Assembly: GCF_001439695.1 (NCBI RefSeq) | Contig: NZ_JYLL01000008.1 | Span: 186,001-250,000 of the forward strand | Length of the DNA stretch: 64,000 nucleotides | Direction of reading: 5' to 3' | DNA from: Pseudomonas veronii | GTDB lineage: Bacteria > Pseudomonadota > Gammaproteobacteria > Pseudomonadales > Pseudomonadaceae | Shown: in pieces, positions 26,934 through 36,411 of the stretch | Numbering within the stretch: the stretch's first letter is position 1 | How the letters are laid out: each line of letters opens with the position of its first letter | Position numbers and translations under genes: made by a program | Notes under the pieces: generated by a model | The model's input: the letters and a program-made list of their open reading frames with translations, nothing else | Database searches by the model: none | Told to the model about the DNA's origin: nothing

Positions 26934-27950
26934 CTATTTCAGGCTGGCTTCAACCTTCTGCGCCACATCCTCCGTCAACCAGGCCTTCCACACATCAGGA
27001 TGCGCCTTGAGAAACGCCAGCGCGACGTCCCGTGGCGCGGTGTGATTCTCGCTCATGGTCGCCAAGGCTTTGTTCAGCGGCTCGATCGGGAACTCGACTT
27101 TCTCGAAGAACCCGACAATCTGCGGATGTTCTTTCTGGAACGGCGTGGACACGCCGATACTCAACTTGGACGCCAAAGACCGTGTCGGCTTCGGATCGGG
27201 ATTGTCCGCATCCGTCAGCGTCTTCCACGCCTCGGCATCGAACGCCGGCTCTTCCAGCTGGATCAATTTGTAGCGCCCCATCAAGGGCGTCGGCGACCAG
27301 TAATAGAACAGCACTGGCTTACCGCGACGAATCGAGGAAGTTATCTCGGCATCCAACGCCGCCCCCGAGCCACTGCGGAAGTTCACATAGCTGTCGTCCA
27401 GGCCGTAGGCCTTGAGTTTCTGTTTGTTGACCACTTCCGAGGTCCAGCCAATGGGGCTGTTGAGAAAGCGCCCTTTGCCTGGGGATTCGGGGTCCTTGAA
27501 CACGTCCTTGTAACGCGCCAGGTCCGCGACACTTTTGAGGTCTGGTGCCAGGGGCTTAAGGCCTTTGGCGGGGTCGCCCTTGACCACGTACTCCGGCACC
27601 CACCAGCCTTCGGTGGCGCCCTTGACCGTATCGCCCACCCCGGCCACCTTGCCTTCGGCCTCGGCCTTGACCCACACCGGACTGCGGCCTGCCCATTCTT
27701 CGCCGATCACCTGGATGTCATTCTTCGCCAGTGCGGTTTCCAGGGTGATGGTGGTGCCGGGCAAGGTGTCGGTGGGCAGGTCATAGCCCTTCTCGACGAT
27801 ATAGCGCAGCACTTCGGTGATCAGACTGCCGCTTTCCCAGTTCAGGTCGGCGAAATGCACAGGCGCCTGTGCAGCCGAAACCGGCAACGAAGCCACCGAC
27901 AGACTCAGGCTCGCCAGGGACGCCGCCAACAGGGATCTCAATCCTTTCAT
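26934..27950 (-). CDS. Glycine betaine/choline-type ABC substrate-binding protein (OpuAC)
   Basis: A 338-residue precursor. The signal peptide (about 1-31) ends VSAAQA. The mature part is an OpuAC-type fold: FADLNWESGSLITEVLRYIVEKGY, then IQVIGEEWAGRSPVW and a second lobe with SPTPLMGRY. Tryptophans such as those in GEEWAGRSPVW and ATEGWWVPEY probably form the aromatic box that binds quaternary amines. It stands alone, with no permease or ATPase next to it, like the orphan binding proteins CaiX and BetX that serve a shared Cbc transporter in P. aeruginosa. The ATG at 27950 follows GAGGTG. Confidence 0.88.
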   Translation of the reverse strand: MKGLRSLLAASLASLSLSVASLPVSAAQAPVHFADLNWESGSLITEVLRYIVEKGYDLPTDTLPGTTITLETALAKNDIQVIGEEWAGRSPVWVKAEAEGKVAGVGDTVKGATEGWWVPEYVVKGDPAKGLKPLAPDLKSVADLARYKDVFKDPESPGKGRFLNSPIGWTSEVVNKQKLKAYGLDDSYVNFRSGSGAALDAEITSSIRRGKPVLFYYWSPTPLMGRYKLIQLEEPAFDAEAWKTLTDADNPDPKPTRSLASKLSIGVSTPFQKEHPQIVGFFEKVEFPIEPLNKALATMSENHTAPRDVALAFLKAHPDVWKAWLTEDVAQKVEASLK

Positions 27951-28082
27951 GCCTTTGCACCTCACGTGTTCGCTGCAATAACGGACGGCTTGGCCGCCAC
28001 TGCGCGAAGCCTCTGAATAGTTAAGTCAACTCAACTGTAGTAGAGGTTCCGGGAGATAAAGGCTGTTTGCTGTACGAGCGGG

Positions 28083-28553
28083 TTATTCGCTGGCCTTGAA
28101 GGTCACCAGTTCACCCTTGCGCCACTTGGCGGCCTTGCCGGTCACGGCCTTGAGGGTTTTGGTCAAGCCTTCCTGCAATTGTTCGTTGGCGGCAAACACC
28201 AGCATCACGCTGTGACCTTCCTTGAACACAATGCCCTGGCCTTCGGCCGAGGAAACAAAGGCATAGTCGCCCAAGCCATACACCGTCAACTTGATATCGC
28301 GGAACTTCAATTCAAACTTGCCACCTTCGCGACTGGGCAATACCGCGGCACGAAAATGATCACCGACCTTGAGTTCAAGGCGTTGTTTGTCATCCACGAC
28401 CAATGCCGATTCAGTATCGATCTCGGCGATATAGATGCCTTCCGGTGTCTGTTCAGTGATGTAAACAAAACGGGATTGAAACTGCTTGACCAACTTTGCG
28501 CGCAAATCACCCAGCACGAATAACGCGTGCATATCCAGATTACTGACTGCCAA
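28083..28553 (-). CDS. Hypothetical protein, about 156 residues
   Basis: Soluble, no signal peptide. The middle (GDHFRAAVLPSREGGKFELKFRDIKLTVYGLGDYAF) looks like a beta-rich fold. No family recognised. The start is uncertain: a TTG at 28553 follows GGGGGCG, while an ATG at 28532 (MHALFVLGDLRAKL) lacks a good ribosome binding site. It stands alone. Confidence 0.6.
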   Translation of the reverse strand: MAVSNLDMHALFVLGDLRAKLVKQFQSRFVYITEQTPEGIYIAEIDTESALVVDDKQRLELKVGDHFRAAVLPSREGGKFELKFRDIKLTVYGLGDYAFVSSAEGQGIVFKEGHSVMLVFAANEQLQEGLTKTLKAVTGKAAKWRKGELVTFKASE

Positions 28554-28946
28554 GGAAACGCCCCCAGATCAAAAAAAGCACTGTCCGCCGAAACGGGCAG
28601 CACAAAAAAGCGGCCATACCGGCACGCTGACACAACGCATTGATTAAAAACCCTGAAAAAACGCCCCTGCGGTGCCATAAGACTAATACAGGCATACACG
28701 ACGAGCCTTATGCAGGCCATCGATCTTCACAGCAAATCACAGGTTTAACAGCCCGAGAAGACGGGTCGACCAGCTTCAGAGAATAACCCAATTAAAAAGC
28801 GCAGTTTCCGACAACCTGCACAAAACAAAACATCTGGAATGGAACCGAGTACCGATTGCCGACGACAATATTAAAACAGCAACACGGGTCAAAACCACCC
28901 GTTCCGCTGCTGGCGGGCCAACCAGATCGATCGACAGGAGCTGACC
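28554..28946. other. AT-rich intergenic region, no gene seen
   Basis: A 390-bp stretch, clearly more AT-rich than its neighbours, with several A-tracts. It separates two divergent unknown genes and probably holds both promoters. A minus-strand frame (28307-28720) overlaps it but has low-quality composition. An unrecognised small RNA cannot be excluded. Confidence 0.4.
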
Positions 28947-29222
28947 ATGCAACGACGTCAACACAACGCTACGTCTTCCAGCACTCACTCATCCTATCAA
29001 GACGAGCGCCAATACTACTGCTTGCACAGCCATGATGGGTACTCAAACTCCGTGCTTTATCAAGTTGTACCGGCCGGACGCAACTTCTTTCATATTCTGG
29101 AAGTCACCAGCGGCAGGATCAAAGGCTTTCGCAGCAACCATATCCGCGCCTGCGAACTGGCAAAAACCCTCGAGGCCGCCCTGCACGCCCCGCACGGCGG
29201 GATCGTTTCGTCACCTGGATGA
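28947..29222 (+). CDS. Hypothetical small protein, 91 residues
   Basis: Starts MQRRQHNATSSSTHSSYQDE, with AGGAG 7 bases before the ATG. The middle (QYYCLHSHDGYSNSVLYQVVPAGRNFFHILEVTSGRIKGF) looks like a short beta-rich domain; the end is helical (HIRACELAKTLEAALHA). Not recognised. It is followed by two more small genes on the same strand. Confidence 0.62.
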   Translation: MQRRQHNATSSSTHSSYQDERQYYCLHSHDGYSNSVLYQVVPAGRNFFHILEVTSGRIKGFRSNHIRACELAKTLEAALHAPHGGIVSSPG

Positions 29223-29332
29223 CTTTACCGCGCCGTCGCCCCTCAACAACTGCCATACTGGCCCGTCCATTGAAGTTTGCCCCGTGCGGGTCAGGTTTCA
29301 TCAGTGCAGTTACCTTGAAGGGAAGGTTATAC

Positions 29333-29563
29333 GTGACGGAATTTGATATTGGCGAATTTTTTATCCATGGCGAAGCCAAGGAAGTAGACGGAGAATTCCA
29401 AGCAGTTATCGTAATGCGTGCCAAGCCCCCCTTGACCACGATCACAATGCACCAAGTGGAAAAAGATCGTTGGTTCAAGACCGCGGACGCCGCCGCCGTC
29501 GCGGCAAAAGAAGCCGCCAGGGCCCTCAAGACAGCGGTGGACTCAGGGGCGTTGACCTCCTGA
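29333..29563 (+). CDS. Hypothetical small protein, 76 residues
   Basis: A GTG start follows GAAGGGAAGG by 6 bases. The product begins TEFDIGEFFIHGEAKEVDG and ends in an Ala/Lys-rich helix (AAAVAAKEAARALKTAV). The fold looks like a short beta sheet plus helix. The longer frame from 29219 overlaps the previous gene and has no ribosome binding site. No family known. Confidence 0.6.
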   Translation: MTEFDIGEFFIHGEAKEVDGEFQAVIVMRAKPPLTTITMHQVEKDRWFKTADAAAVAAKEAARALKTAVDSGALTS

Positions 29564-29637
29564 GAATCCGATAGAACTCTACTGCGCGACAAGCCTCCGA
29601 TGCATACCCCCCCCCAAAAACCGGCATGGAGAACGAT

Positions 29638-29874
29638 ATGGATGCGCCAGTACCAACCCTTGAAACCCTGTTTGATCAACTGGGCCTGGATTCCACCCCG
29701 AAGGACATCGACGCGTTTATCGCTGCCCATCCTTTGGCCGACGACGTCAAGCTGATCGACGCGCCCTTCTGGACGCCCCAGCAGGCTCAGTTTCTCAAGG
29801 AAGAACTTCGGGAAGACGCTGAATGGGCGATGGCCGTGGATGAACTGAACCAGCGTCTGCACCAAGCGCAATAA
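29638..29874 (+). CDS. DUF2789 domain protein
   Basis: A 78-residue protein: MDAPVPTLETLFDQLGL, then IDAFIAAHPL, then APFWTPQQAQFLKEELREDAEWA. This is DUF2789, a small helical family common in Pseudomonas, function unknown. The ATG at 29638 follows GGAG by 6 bases; the ATG 12 bases upstream has no such site. Confidence 0.85.
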   Translation: MDAPVPTLETLFDQLGLDSTPKDIDAFIAAHPLADDVKLIDAPFWTPQQAQFLKEELREDAEWAMAVDELNQRLHQAQ

Positions 29875-29880
29875 CACCCC

Positions 29881-30084
29881 TCAATGCAGGCTGTCTGACT
29901 GTTCCATGCGCAACAGTGCTTGCCAGGCGGCCCTGCACTCCTCGGCTTCATCACGGCTGGCGAAGGCGGTGCCACGCTGCTCACCGTTGAGCAGCACGAC
30001 CCAACAAGCCTTCTGACCCAACGCACGCAGGGTTTCGGGTACGCCACTGCCAATCATCACAGCGACATCGACTTTGTTTTGCAT
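29881..30084 (-). CDS. Hypothetical small protein, 67 residues
   Basis: Starts MQNKVDVAVMIGSGVPETLR after GGAGAAGCTCC. It has a plausible beta-helix order (ACWVVLLNGEQRGTAFASRDEAEECRAAWQALL). It is convergent with the DUF2789 gene, with 6 bases between the stops. No known family. Confidence 0.65.
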   Translation of the reverse strand: MQNKVDVAVMIGSGVPETLRALGQKACWVVLLNGEQRGTAFASRDEAEECRAAWQALLRMEQSDSLH

Positions 30085-30151
30085 GGAGCTTCTCCGCAAC
30101 AATCGTTAGCTAACTAACAACGGCGGCCATGCTACGTTTTTCCTACCCTCA

Positions 30152-30175
30152 GAAAAAGCTATCCCCTGGATAGCT
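30152..30175 (-). terminator. Candidate intrinsic terminator
   Basis: On the minus strand AGCTATCC-agg-GGATAGCT is an 8-pair perfect stem followed by TTTTC. It lies 25 bases beyond the chemoreceptor stop codon, so it should end that leftward transcript. Confidence 0.75.
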
Positions 30176-30199
30176 CTATTGCGCAAACAGCAACAATCT

Positions 30200-31840
30200 C
30201 TAGTGCCTGGCCTTCGTGCCTTCGGGTTTATAGCCCAGGCGCAACCCGCCCCAATGCCGGCCCTTGACCATGATCGGCACCGACAAGTCGTGCATCAACT
30301 CACCGGTATCGCGGGTGTAGGTCTGCAACAGTACCGCTTGCTGATGGCTGCCACAGCGAATCCCGGTACGGTCATCGAACTTGCGCTTGGTGCGATTCTG
30401 TAACGCATCCACCTGTACATCGCCGGTCAAGGGTTGGGAAAACGCCTTGTTGTGTGTCGGCACATACCCCTGTTGCGTACAGGCGATGGCAAATACCAAA
30501 CCTTCGTGTCGCGGCAGCAGCGCCTCTTGAATCGCCGGCAAAACCTGATCGGTGTAGCTGTCAAAACGCGTGTGGTACTTGCTGGGGTGGGTGTTGGGGA
30601 TCGCCGCGTAGTTGCGGTCGAACAGATCCTCCAGGCTGACGCGGTTTTGCAGTACATCAGCCTCGAACTGTTCGGCGATGCGGCTCGCGCCTTCGCGGGC
30701 GAGGTCGTAGACGCGCTGGTGATAGTCATCCAGCCCGACGGCGGCCAAGCGTTCGCTGATGGTTTCGGCCTGCCCTTCCATTTGCACGGCGGCATCGGCC
30801 AGTTGACGGGTTTGCTCGTCGCTCACCGTCAGGTCGCTGCGCATTTGCTCCACGGCATGGAACAGGCTATCGAGTTGCGCCCGATTGGTCTCGGTGCCTT
30901 GGGCGATTTCGTTGACCTGCCCTTCGACATCCGCGGCCAGGCTGGCGATGTTCTGCAACTGCTCACCGGCATGCTCCACCTGCTCCACGCCGGTGTGCAG
31001 GTCCGCCGACAGTTGGCGAATCTGCTCCACCACCTGGCCGGTACGTTGCTGGATATCGGCCACCATCACCCCGACTTCCTCGGTGGCGGTAGCAGTACGG
31101 CCGGCCAGCCCGCGGACTTCATCGGCCACCACGGCAAACCCGCGCCCATGCTCGCCGGCACGCGCGGCTTCGATGGCGGCGTTCAAGGCCAGCAGGTTGG
31201 TCTGGCTGGCGATGGACTGGATCACCAGGGTCACCCGCTGGATTTCCTCGCTGCGCTGGCTCAGGGCTTCAATCATCTCGCGGCTGGCATTCGCGCGCTG
31301 GCTGAGTTGGTGCATGCGGGTGATCGACTGGGCCAGCACTTCGCGGCCCTCGGTACTGCGCTGATGCGCCTGGCTGGCGGCGCCCAGCGCCTGGTGACTG
31401 AGTTGGGAGGTGACTTGTTCGGTGCCGATCATCACTTCGGCGCTGTTGACGATCTGCTGGGCAGCGCTCAACTGCGACTGCAGGCGCGCAGCCAGTTGCT
31501 TGACCGAATAGGCCACGCCGGCCGCCGACAATGCGTTATGGCTGGTGGTATAGGACAGGTCGCGGGTCAGGTCGCCAATCGCATCGACCGCTTCGGACGG
31601 CGCCGCGCTGGGCGTGCGTTTTTTCAGACGGGGCAGCCAGATCACCAGCAAGGCCAGTGTCAGGCAGAGATAAATCGGCAGGCTGGCAAACGCAAGGCCG
31701 AGCAGGACCAGCACCACGGCGGTGCTCTGCAAAAGCGGCGTCAGCCAGCCGGGCAACCCGCGCACCACCGCGTGCGGTGGCACTGCTGCGCCCATCAGAG
31801 ATCCGTCTCCAGCCATCTTCGTCACCCCACTGCTTGTCAT
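30200..31840 (-). CDS. Methyl-accepting chemotaxis protein with C-terminal sensor-like domain
   Basis: About 546 residues. A short N-terminal tail is followed by two close hydrophobic helices (about 33-68) with almost no periplasmic loop. The coiled-coil signalling domain follows, with the conserved hairpin tip [21 protein letters not shown] and [14 protein letters not shown]. After it, about residues 375-546 form a soluble domain ([22 protein letters not shown] ... [18 protein letters not shown]), seen at the C-terminus of some proteobacterial receptors. So the sensing part is cytosolic and after the signalling domain, the reverse of classic receptors. The exact start is uncertain (ATG at 31840 or 31816). 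Confidence 0.88.
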   Translation of the reverse strand: MTSSGVTKMAGDGSLMGAAVPPHAVVRGLPGWLTPLLQSTAVVLVLLGLAFASLPIYLCLTLALLVIWLPRLKKRTPSAAPSEAVDAIGDLTRDLSYTTSHNALSAAGVAYSVKQLAARLQSQLSAAQQIVNSAEVMIGTEQVTSQLSHQALGAASQAHQRSTEGREVLAQSITRMHQLSQRANASREMIEALSQRSEEIQRVTLVIQSIASQTNLLALNAAIEAARAGEHGRGFAVVADEVRGLAGRTATATEEVGVMVADIQQRTGQVVEQIRQLSADLHTGVEQVEHAGEQLQNIASLAADVEGQVNEIAQGTETNRAQLDSLFHAVEQMRSDLTVSDEQTRQLADAAVQMEGQAETISERLAAVGLDDYHQRVYDLAREGASRIAEQFEADVLQNRVSLEDLFDRNYAAIPNTHPSKYHTRFDSYTDQVLPAIQEALLPRHEGLVFAIACTQQGYVPTHNKAFSQPLTGDVQVDALQNRTKRKFDDRTGIRCGSHQQAVLLQTYTRDTGELMHDLSVPIMVKGRHWGGLRLGYKPEGTKARH

Positions 31841-31978
31841 TATTGTCTCTGCATTAAACGCCACTATCAGGCCATTATCTATGGGCCTTTAGTGGGGGAG
31901 CTTGCAACAGATCAATATAGCGGGCGTAACGGATATTTTCCCTGGGGAGCGCAGTACTCGCCCCCCAGCTTCAGCGCA

Positions 31979-32383
31979 TCAGGCTTGACGCTGGTGCTTG
32001 TCGATCTGCTCGTGGCGCTCTTGCGCTTCGATGCAGTACTTGGTGGTCGGGCTGATCAGCAGGCGCTTGAGGCCGATAGGCTCGCCGCTGTCATCGCACC
32101 AGCCAAAGGAATCTTCCTTGATGCGCTCCAGTGCGCGCTCCAGTTGCGGCAGCATGCGCTGGTCGCGATCAATGGCATTCACCAACCAGGTGCGCTCTTC
32201 TTCCACGGAGGCGGCATCCGCCGGGTCGGCCGGGGTGTCCAGGCTCTCAATGGCGATGCGGTTCTGTTCAATGCGCTCGTGGTGTTCCACTTTCATGTCT
32301 TGCAGCAACTGCTCGAAAAAAGCGTGCTGTTCGGCATTCATGTAGTCATCCGCCGGCATGGCCAGCAACTTTTCCTTTGTCAT
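31979..32383 (-). CDS. dksA2: DksA/TraR-family regulator with two-cysteine site
   Basis: A 134-residue protein: N-terminal helix (MTKEKLLAMPADDYMNAEQ), coiled coil (about 20-88) with acidic tip LVNAIDRDQR, and a C-terminal zinc-finger-like region. Canonical DksA has four zinc cysteines (CxxC-x17-CxxC). Here only C96 and C117 remain (CDDS and CIEA). This is the layout of the zinc-independent DksA2 of P. aeruginosa, which can stand in for DksA with ppGpp when zinc is low. The equivalence is inferred from this motif and length. No Zur box was identified. Confidence 0.85.
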   Translation of the reverse strand: MTKEKLLAMPADDYMNAEQHAFFEQLLQDMKVEHHERIEQNRIAIESLDTPADPADAASVEEERTWLVNAIDRDQRMLPQLERALERIKEDSFGWCDDSGEPIGLKRLLISPTTKYCIEAQERHEQIDKHQRQA

Positions 32384-32686
32384 TGATTTCTCTATAAAAA
32401 ATACGTGCATTAAGGCGAATAAGGGAGCGTTCCGGTCAACCTCTGCAGGTCTCGGAAAGGCGCCATCCATTCCAAGCGCCACCCGGCACTCAATTTACGA
32501 GGGGCGGCAGTCTAAGGCCGACTTGAGGGCGCAGCAACTGAAAAGACAGGCATTTTTTCCAAGATAACCCCCAAAGGCACCAGGACGGGCTTGGCGAATG
32601 GTCATCGGAGTGCGTTTATAGCAAGAAATTCAGTGTTGTGGAGCTATATAGAAGACAAACGGTTGGATCTGACGAATACAGGCCTG
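32384..32686. other. Intergenic region
   Basis: About 300 bp upstream of the DksA-like gene, without a supportable gene. It must hold that gene's promoter. Nothing else was recognised before the REP hairpin at 32687. Confidence 0.4.
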
Positions 32687-32717
32687 AATGTGGGAGGGGG
32701 CAAGCCCCTCCCACATT
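32687..32717. repeat. Single REP palindrome
   Basis: AATGTGGGAGGGG-gcaag-CCCCTCCCACATT: 13 perfect pairs around a five-base loop. This is a REPIN reduced to its outer arms. It lies 11 bases after the stop of the importer permease and likely terminates the inositol transport transcript. Confidence 0.82.
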
Positions 32718-32727
32718 TTGCACTGCG

Positions 32728-33750
32728 TCAGCGTTTTAGCTTGCGCTTGTTGCGATATTGGTCGATCACCACCGCCGCCACGATAATCAGGCCCTTGATG
32801 ATGTCCTGGATATACGCGTCGACCCCGACAAAGGTAAACCCGCTGGCCATCACCCCAAGGATCAGCGCACCGATCACGGTGCCGGTGATGCGCCCTACTC
32901 CGCCGGCCAGGCTGGTGCCGCCGATCACCGCGGCGGCAATCGCATCCAGTTCGTAGGACATGCCCATGCCGGCCTGGCCGGTGGCGGCACGCGCCGAGGC
33001 CACCACACCGGCCAGACCCGCCAGGAGCCCGGCGATGCTGTAGACGATGATCAGGTGGCGCTTGACGTTGATCCCCGAGGTGCGCGCCGCCTGCATATTG
33101 CCGCCGATGGCGTAGGTGTACTTACCGTACTTGGTGTAGCGCAGGGCGATATGGAAGATCACCGCCACCACCAGAAAGATGATCACCGGCATCGCGCCAT
33201 GCCCGATGGCCGTGTAGGAATCCGAGAGCATGCTCACTGGCTGGCCTTCGGTGTAGTAACGCGCCAGGCCACGGGCCGACACCATCATCCCCAGCGTTGC
33301 GATAAACGGCGGGATACCGGTCACCGCGATAATGCTGCCGTTGATCGCGCCCGCCAGCAGCCCCACGCCGAGCCCCGCCACCACCGGAATCCACACCGGC
33401 AGGTCGGTCAGGGACGGAAACACCGCACGGGAAAAATCAGATGTTTGCGCAAGACTGGCAGCGATCATCGCCGATAATGCCAAGACCGAGCCGGAAGACA
33501 AGTCGATCCCGGTGGTGATGATCACCTGGGTCACACCGATGGCCAGCAGGCCGATGATCGACACTTGCAGGATCATCAGCACCAGGCGCTGGGAGTTCAT
33601 CAGGAAGCTCTGGTCTCGCACGATCCAGCCAAACAGCTCAAACACCAGGCCGATGCCGATCAACACCAGGAAGATGCTCAGCTCGGTGGGCAAGCGCCGA
33701 CGGTGCTTGACCGCTGCCGTGGCAGGCTTGTTGTCTGTTATTGCGTTCAT
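32728..33750 (-). CDS. iatP: Inositol ABC transporter permease (RbsC-like)
   Basis: A 340-residue sugar-type permease with about eight to ten transmembrane helices. It has the family pattern GIDLSSGSVLALSAM (about 90) and GGTSLAGGVGRITGTVIGALILG (about 270). The ATG at 33750 follows AAGGTGATT. It is last in a leftward set: binding protein, ATPase, permease. These lie beside the iol catabolic genes, so myo-inositol is the likely cargo, as with IatP of Caulobacter. Confidence 0.88.
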   Translation of the reverse strand: MNAITDNKPATAAVKHRRRLPTELSIFLVLIGIGLVFELFGWIVRDQSFLMNSQRLVLMILQVSIIGLLAIGVTQVIITTGIDLSSGSVLALSAMIAASLAQTSDFSRAVFPSLTDLPVWIPVVAGLGVGLLAGAINGSIIAVTGIPPFIATLGMMVSARGLARYYTEGQPVSMLSDSYTAIGHGAMPVIIFLVVAVIFHIALRYTKYGKYTYAIGGNMQAARTSGINVKRHLIIVYSIAGLLAGLAGVVASARAATGQAGMGMSYELDAIAAAVIGGTSLAGGVGRITGTVIGALILGVMASGFTFVGVDAYIQDIIKGLIIVAAVVIDQYRNKRKLKR

Positions 33751-33808
33751 AGCCAATCACCTTTTTATTCTATGGCGCAGGCCAACCGCAGGCCCGCGCG
33801 GCTGTTCG

Positions 33809-35362
33809 TCAGTGGACCGCGGTCATACCGGAGGCCAGCTGCATGACTTTTTCCTGGGTCGCGTCTGCACGGTCCAGGGTGCCCATCAGTTCGCCTTCAT
33901 GCATCACCATCACCCGGTCGCTCATACCCAGCACTTCAGGCAGCTCCGAGGAAATCATGATCACCGCCATGCCCTCGCTGGCGAGGAATGCAATCAAACG
34001 GTAGATCTCGGCCTTGGCGCCGACATCGATGCCACGGGTCGGTTCGTCGAGGATCAGCAGGCGCGGGTTGGTCATCAGCCAGCGCGCCAGCAGGGCTTTC
34101 TGCTGATTGCCGCCGGACAAGGTGTCGATGCATTGCTCCAGGGACGGGGTTTTCACCCGCAGCTTCTTGCACATGTCTTCGCACAGCGCACGCAGGGCTT
34201 TCTGCTGGATAAACCCGTTGCCCGAGTAATGCGGCAACACCGCCATTTCCATGTTTTCCAGGACCGACAGGCACGGGAACAGCCCGCTGAGCTTGCGGTC
34301 TTCGGTCAACAGCGCAAAGCCTTTGTCGATGGCCATGTGCGGGTCGGTGATACGCAGCGCCTTGCCATCGAGGGTTATCTGCCCGCGAGTGCTTGGGCTG
34401 ATGCCGAAAAGGGTTTCCGCCACGTTGGTGCGGCCCGAGCCCATCAGCCCGGCGATGCCGAGGATCTCGCCGGCATGCAGGTCGAACGAGACGTTGTTGA
34501 ACACGCCGTCCAGGCCCAGGTCGCGCACCGACAACAGCAACTCACCGATGGGCGTTTCGCGCACCGGGAACAACTGGCTCAGTTCACGGCCGACCATCAT
34601 CGAGATCAGGCTGTCGCTGTTCATGCTGTCGGCGCGCTGCAGGCCGATGTACTGGCCGTCGCGAAACACCGCCACTTCATCGGCGATGGCGAACACTTCA
34701 TTCATCTTGTGCGTGATGTAGACGATGCCTTTGCCCTGGGCCTTGAGGTCGGCAATGATCGAAAACAGGTGGGCGACTTCCTTCTCGGTGATGGCGGACG
34801 TCGGCTCATCCATGATCAGGATGTCGGAATCGTAGGACACCGCCTTGGCAATCTCGACCATCTGCCGCTCGGCGATGCTCAGGTTGCCCACCTGCTCCTC
34901 GGGGTCGAGGTTGATGCGCAGGCGGGCGAGCAATTGGGCGGTGCAGCGGTGCATTTCGCGGTGGTTGACCATGCGCAGGCTGTTGAGTTGCTCGCGGCCG
35001 ATCCAGATATTCTCGGCGATGCTCATGTGCGGCATCAGGTTGAGTTCCTGGTGGATCATCGCGATTCCGGCCTTTTGCGCGGCCAGCGGCGTCTCAAACA
35101 CAATCGGCTTGCCGCGCAGGCGGATTTCCCCGGCGTCGGGCTGGTAGATGCCGGCGATGATTTTCATCAGGGTCGACTTGCCCGCGCCGTTCTCGCCCAT
35201 CAGCGCCAGCACCGAGCCCGGGCGCACACGCAGTTGTACATCGGCCAGGGCCACCACACCGGGAAAGCCTTTGCTGATGTTGAGGATTTCCAGCAGATAC
35301 GGTTCTTCCAGCAGCGACGGCTGGATACCGGGCGGCTGCGAGACAGTGGCTTGAGCAAGCAT
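33809..35362 (-). CDS. iatA: Inositol ABC transporter ATPase, tandem domains (RbsA-like)
   Basis: A 517-residue protein with two ATPase domains, as in RbsA/MglA. Domain 1: Walker [10 protein letters not shown] (near residue 58), Walker [11 protein letters not shown]. Domain 2: a degenerate Walker A region (GLMGSGRTN), signature LSGGNQQK, Walker [15 protein letters not shown]. It powers the sugar importer with the permease downstream and binding protein upstream. The ATG at 35362 is chosen because upstream ATGs lack a properly spaced site; the true start may be up to 10 codons earlier. Confidence 0.92.
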   Translation of the reverse strand: MLAQATVSQPPGIQPSLLEEPYLLEILNISKGFPGVVALADVQLRVRPGSVLALMGENGAGKSTLMKIIAGIYQPDAGEIRLRGKPIVFETPLAAQKAGIAMIHQELNLMPHMSIAENIWIGREQLNSLRMVNHREMHRCTAQLLARLRINLDPEEQVGNLSIAERQMVEIAKAVSYDSDILIMDEPTSAITEKEVAHLFSIIADLKAQGKGIVYITHKMNEVFAIADEVAVFRDGQYIGLQRADSMNSDSLISMMVGRELSQLFPVRETPIGELLLSVRDLGLDGVFNNVSFDLHAGEILGIAGLMGSGRTNVAETLFGISPSTRGQITLDGKALRITDPHMAIDKGFALLTEDRKLSGLFPCLSVLENMEMAVLPHYSGNGFIQQKALRALCEDMCKKLRVKTPSLEQCIDTLSGGNQQKALLARWLMTNPRLLILDEPTRGIDVGAKAEIYRLIAFLASEGMAVIMISSELPEVLGMSDRVMVMHEGELMGTLDRADATQEKVMQLASGMTAVH

Positions 35363-35427
35363 AGGGCGGTACTCCATCGACAGGGCGGGCACGACCGCCC
35401 TGCCGGCTTATTGTTGTGATGTAAGGG

Positions 35428-36363
35428 CTACTTGAAGTCTTTGACGTTGTCCGGGGTGATCAGCTTGAACGGGATGACAATGTTCTGCTCGATCGCTTCC
35501 TTCTTCGCCATCTTGCGCGCCGCCTCCACCGAGCCGACTGCCTGGCCCTTGGCATCCTGGAACACCGACACGGTCATTTCGCCCTTGGTGATCGCATTCA
35601 AGCCGTCCGGCGTGCCGTCGACCCCTGCAATCAAGACGCTGCCCGGCTTGGTGCCGGCCGACTTCAACGCCATGGCCGCGCCAATCGCCATTTCGTCGTT
35701 GTTGGCCAGCACGGCATTGAATTCGCGGCCCTGGGTCAACCAGTCGTTGACCAGGGTCATCCCGCGGTCACGCAGCCAGATGCCGGTCTGTTCCTGCTCG
35801 ATCTTGATCTGCGGGTACTTGGCCAGGACTTCTTTGATGCCCTTGGTCCGGTTGGTGGTGGAGTTGTTCGCCAGGTCACCGAGCAGGATCACCACCTTGC
35901 CCTTGCCCCCCAGTTTTTCGGCGATGTACTGCATTTGCAGCCTGCCGGCCTCTTCATCATCGGAGGTCACGGCCGCCACGCCTTTGGGCAGGTCTTTCTG
36001 GTCAGGTCGGCGGTTGACATAGACCAGCGGAATACCCGCTTCGAGCGCCGACTTGCTGATCCGCGCCGTGGACGCCGTGTCCACCGGGTTGACGATGATC
36101 GCGTCGACCTTCTGGCTGATGAAGTTCTCGACCTGGCTCAATTGCTTGACCACGTCGGCGCGCGCGTCTTCGAACTGCAGTTGCACGCCATCGCCCTTGG
36201 GGTAGGCCTTGGCTTGCTTGTCCATGAATTCACGCACATTGGTCAGGTAGGTGTCATCGAACTGCGACATGCTCACGCCGATCTTCAGATCGGCAGCCAT
36301 GGCAAAACCGCTGGCCAGCAGCAGGGACAACGCCAGCGCGGTAAAACGGATCGGGGTCTTCAT
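35428..36363 (-). CDS. iatB: Periplasmic myo-inositol-binding protein
   Basis: A 311-residue precursor with signal peptide (1-23, ending AMA). The mature protein is a type I periplasmic binding fold of the ribose/xylose/inositol group: DLKIGVSMSQFDDTYL.N.., VNPVDTASTARI, then GVDGTPDGLNAI. It captures the sugar and hands it to the IatA-IatP importer downstream. Inositol is assigned from linkage with the iol genes. Confidence 0.9.
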   Translation of the reverse strand: MKTPIRFTALALSLLLASGFAMAADLKIGVSMSQFDDTYLTNVREFMDKQAKAYPKGDGVQLQFEDARADVVKQLSQVENFISQKVDAIIVNPVDTASTARISKSALEAGIPLVYVNRRPDQKDLPKGVAAVTSDDEEAGRLQMQYIAEKLGGKGKVVILLGDLANNSTTNRTKGIKEVLAKYPQIKIEQEQTGIWLRDRGMTLVNDWLTQGREFNAVLANNDEMAIGAAMALKSAGTKPGSVLIAGVDGTPDGLNAITKGEMTVSVFQDAKGQAVGSVEAARKMAKKEAIEQNIVIPFKLITPDNVKDFK

Positions 36364-36411
36364 GAACGGTCTGTCTCCACTTTCTTGTTGGTTTTTTGGA
36401 CGTTGCGTTTT

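Noticed and set aside
19352..28862. Shared 13-mer AGTACCGATTGCC near 19352 and 28850
   Set aside because: Repeats of 13 bases are expected by chance many times in 64 kb; flanks do not match.
30434..32386. 650-codon plus-strand frame over the chemoreceptor and DksA gene
   Set aside because: Crosses two real genes on the other strand and their gap; no family features.
33332..35419. 695-codon plus-strand frame over the inositol importer ATPase
   Set aside because: Antisense shadow; the ATPase on the other strand has complete Walker and signature motifs.
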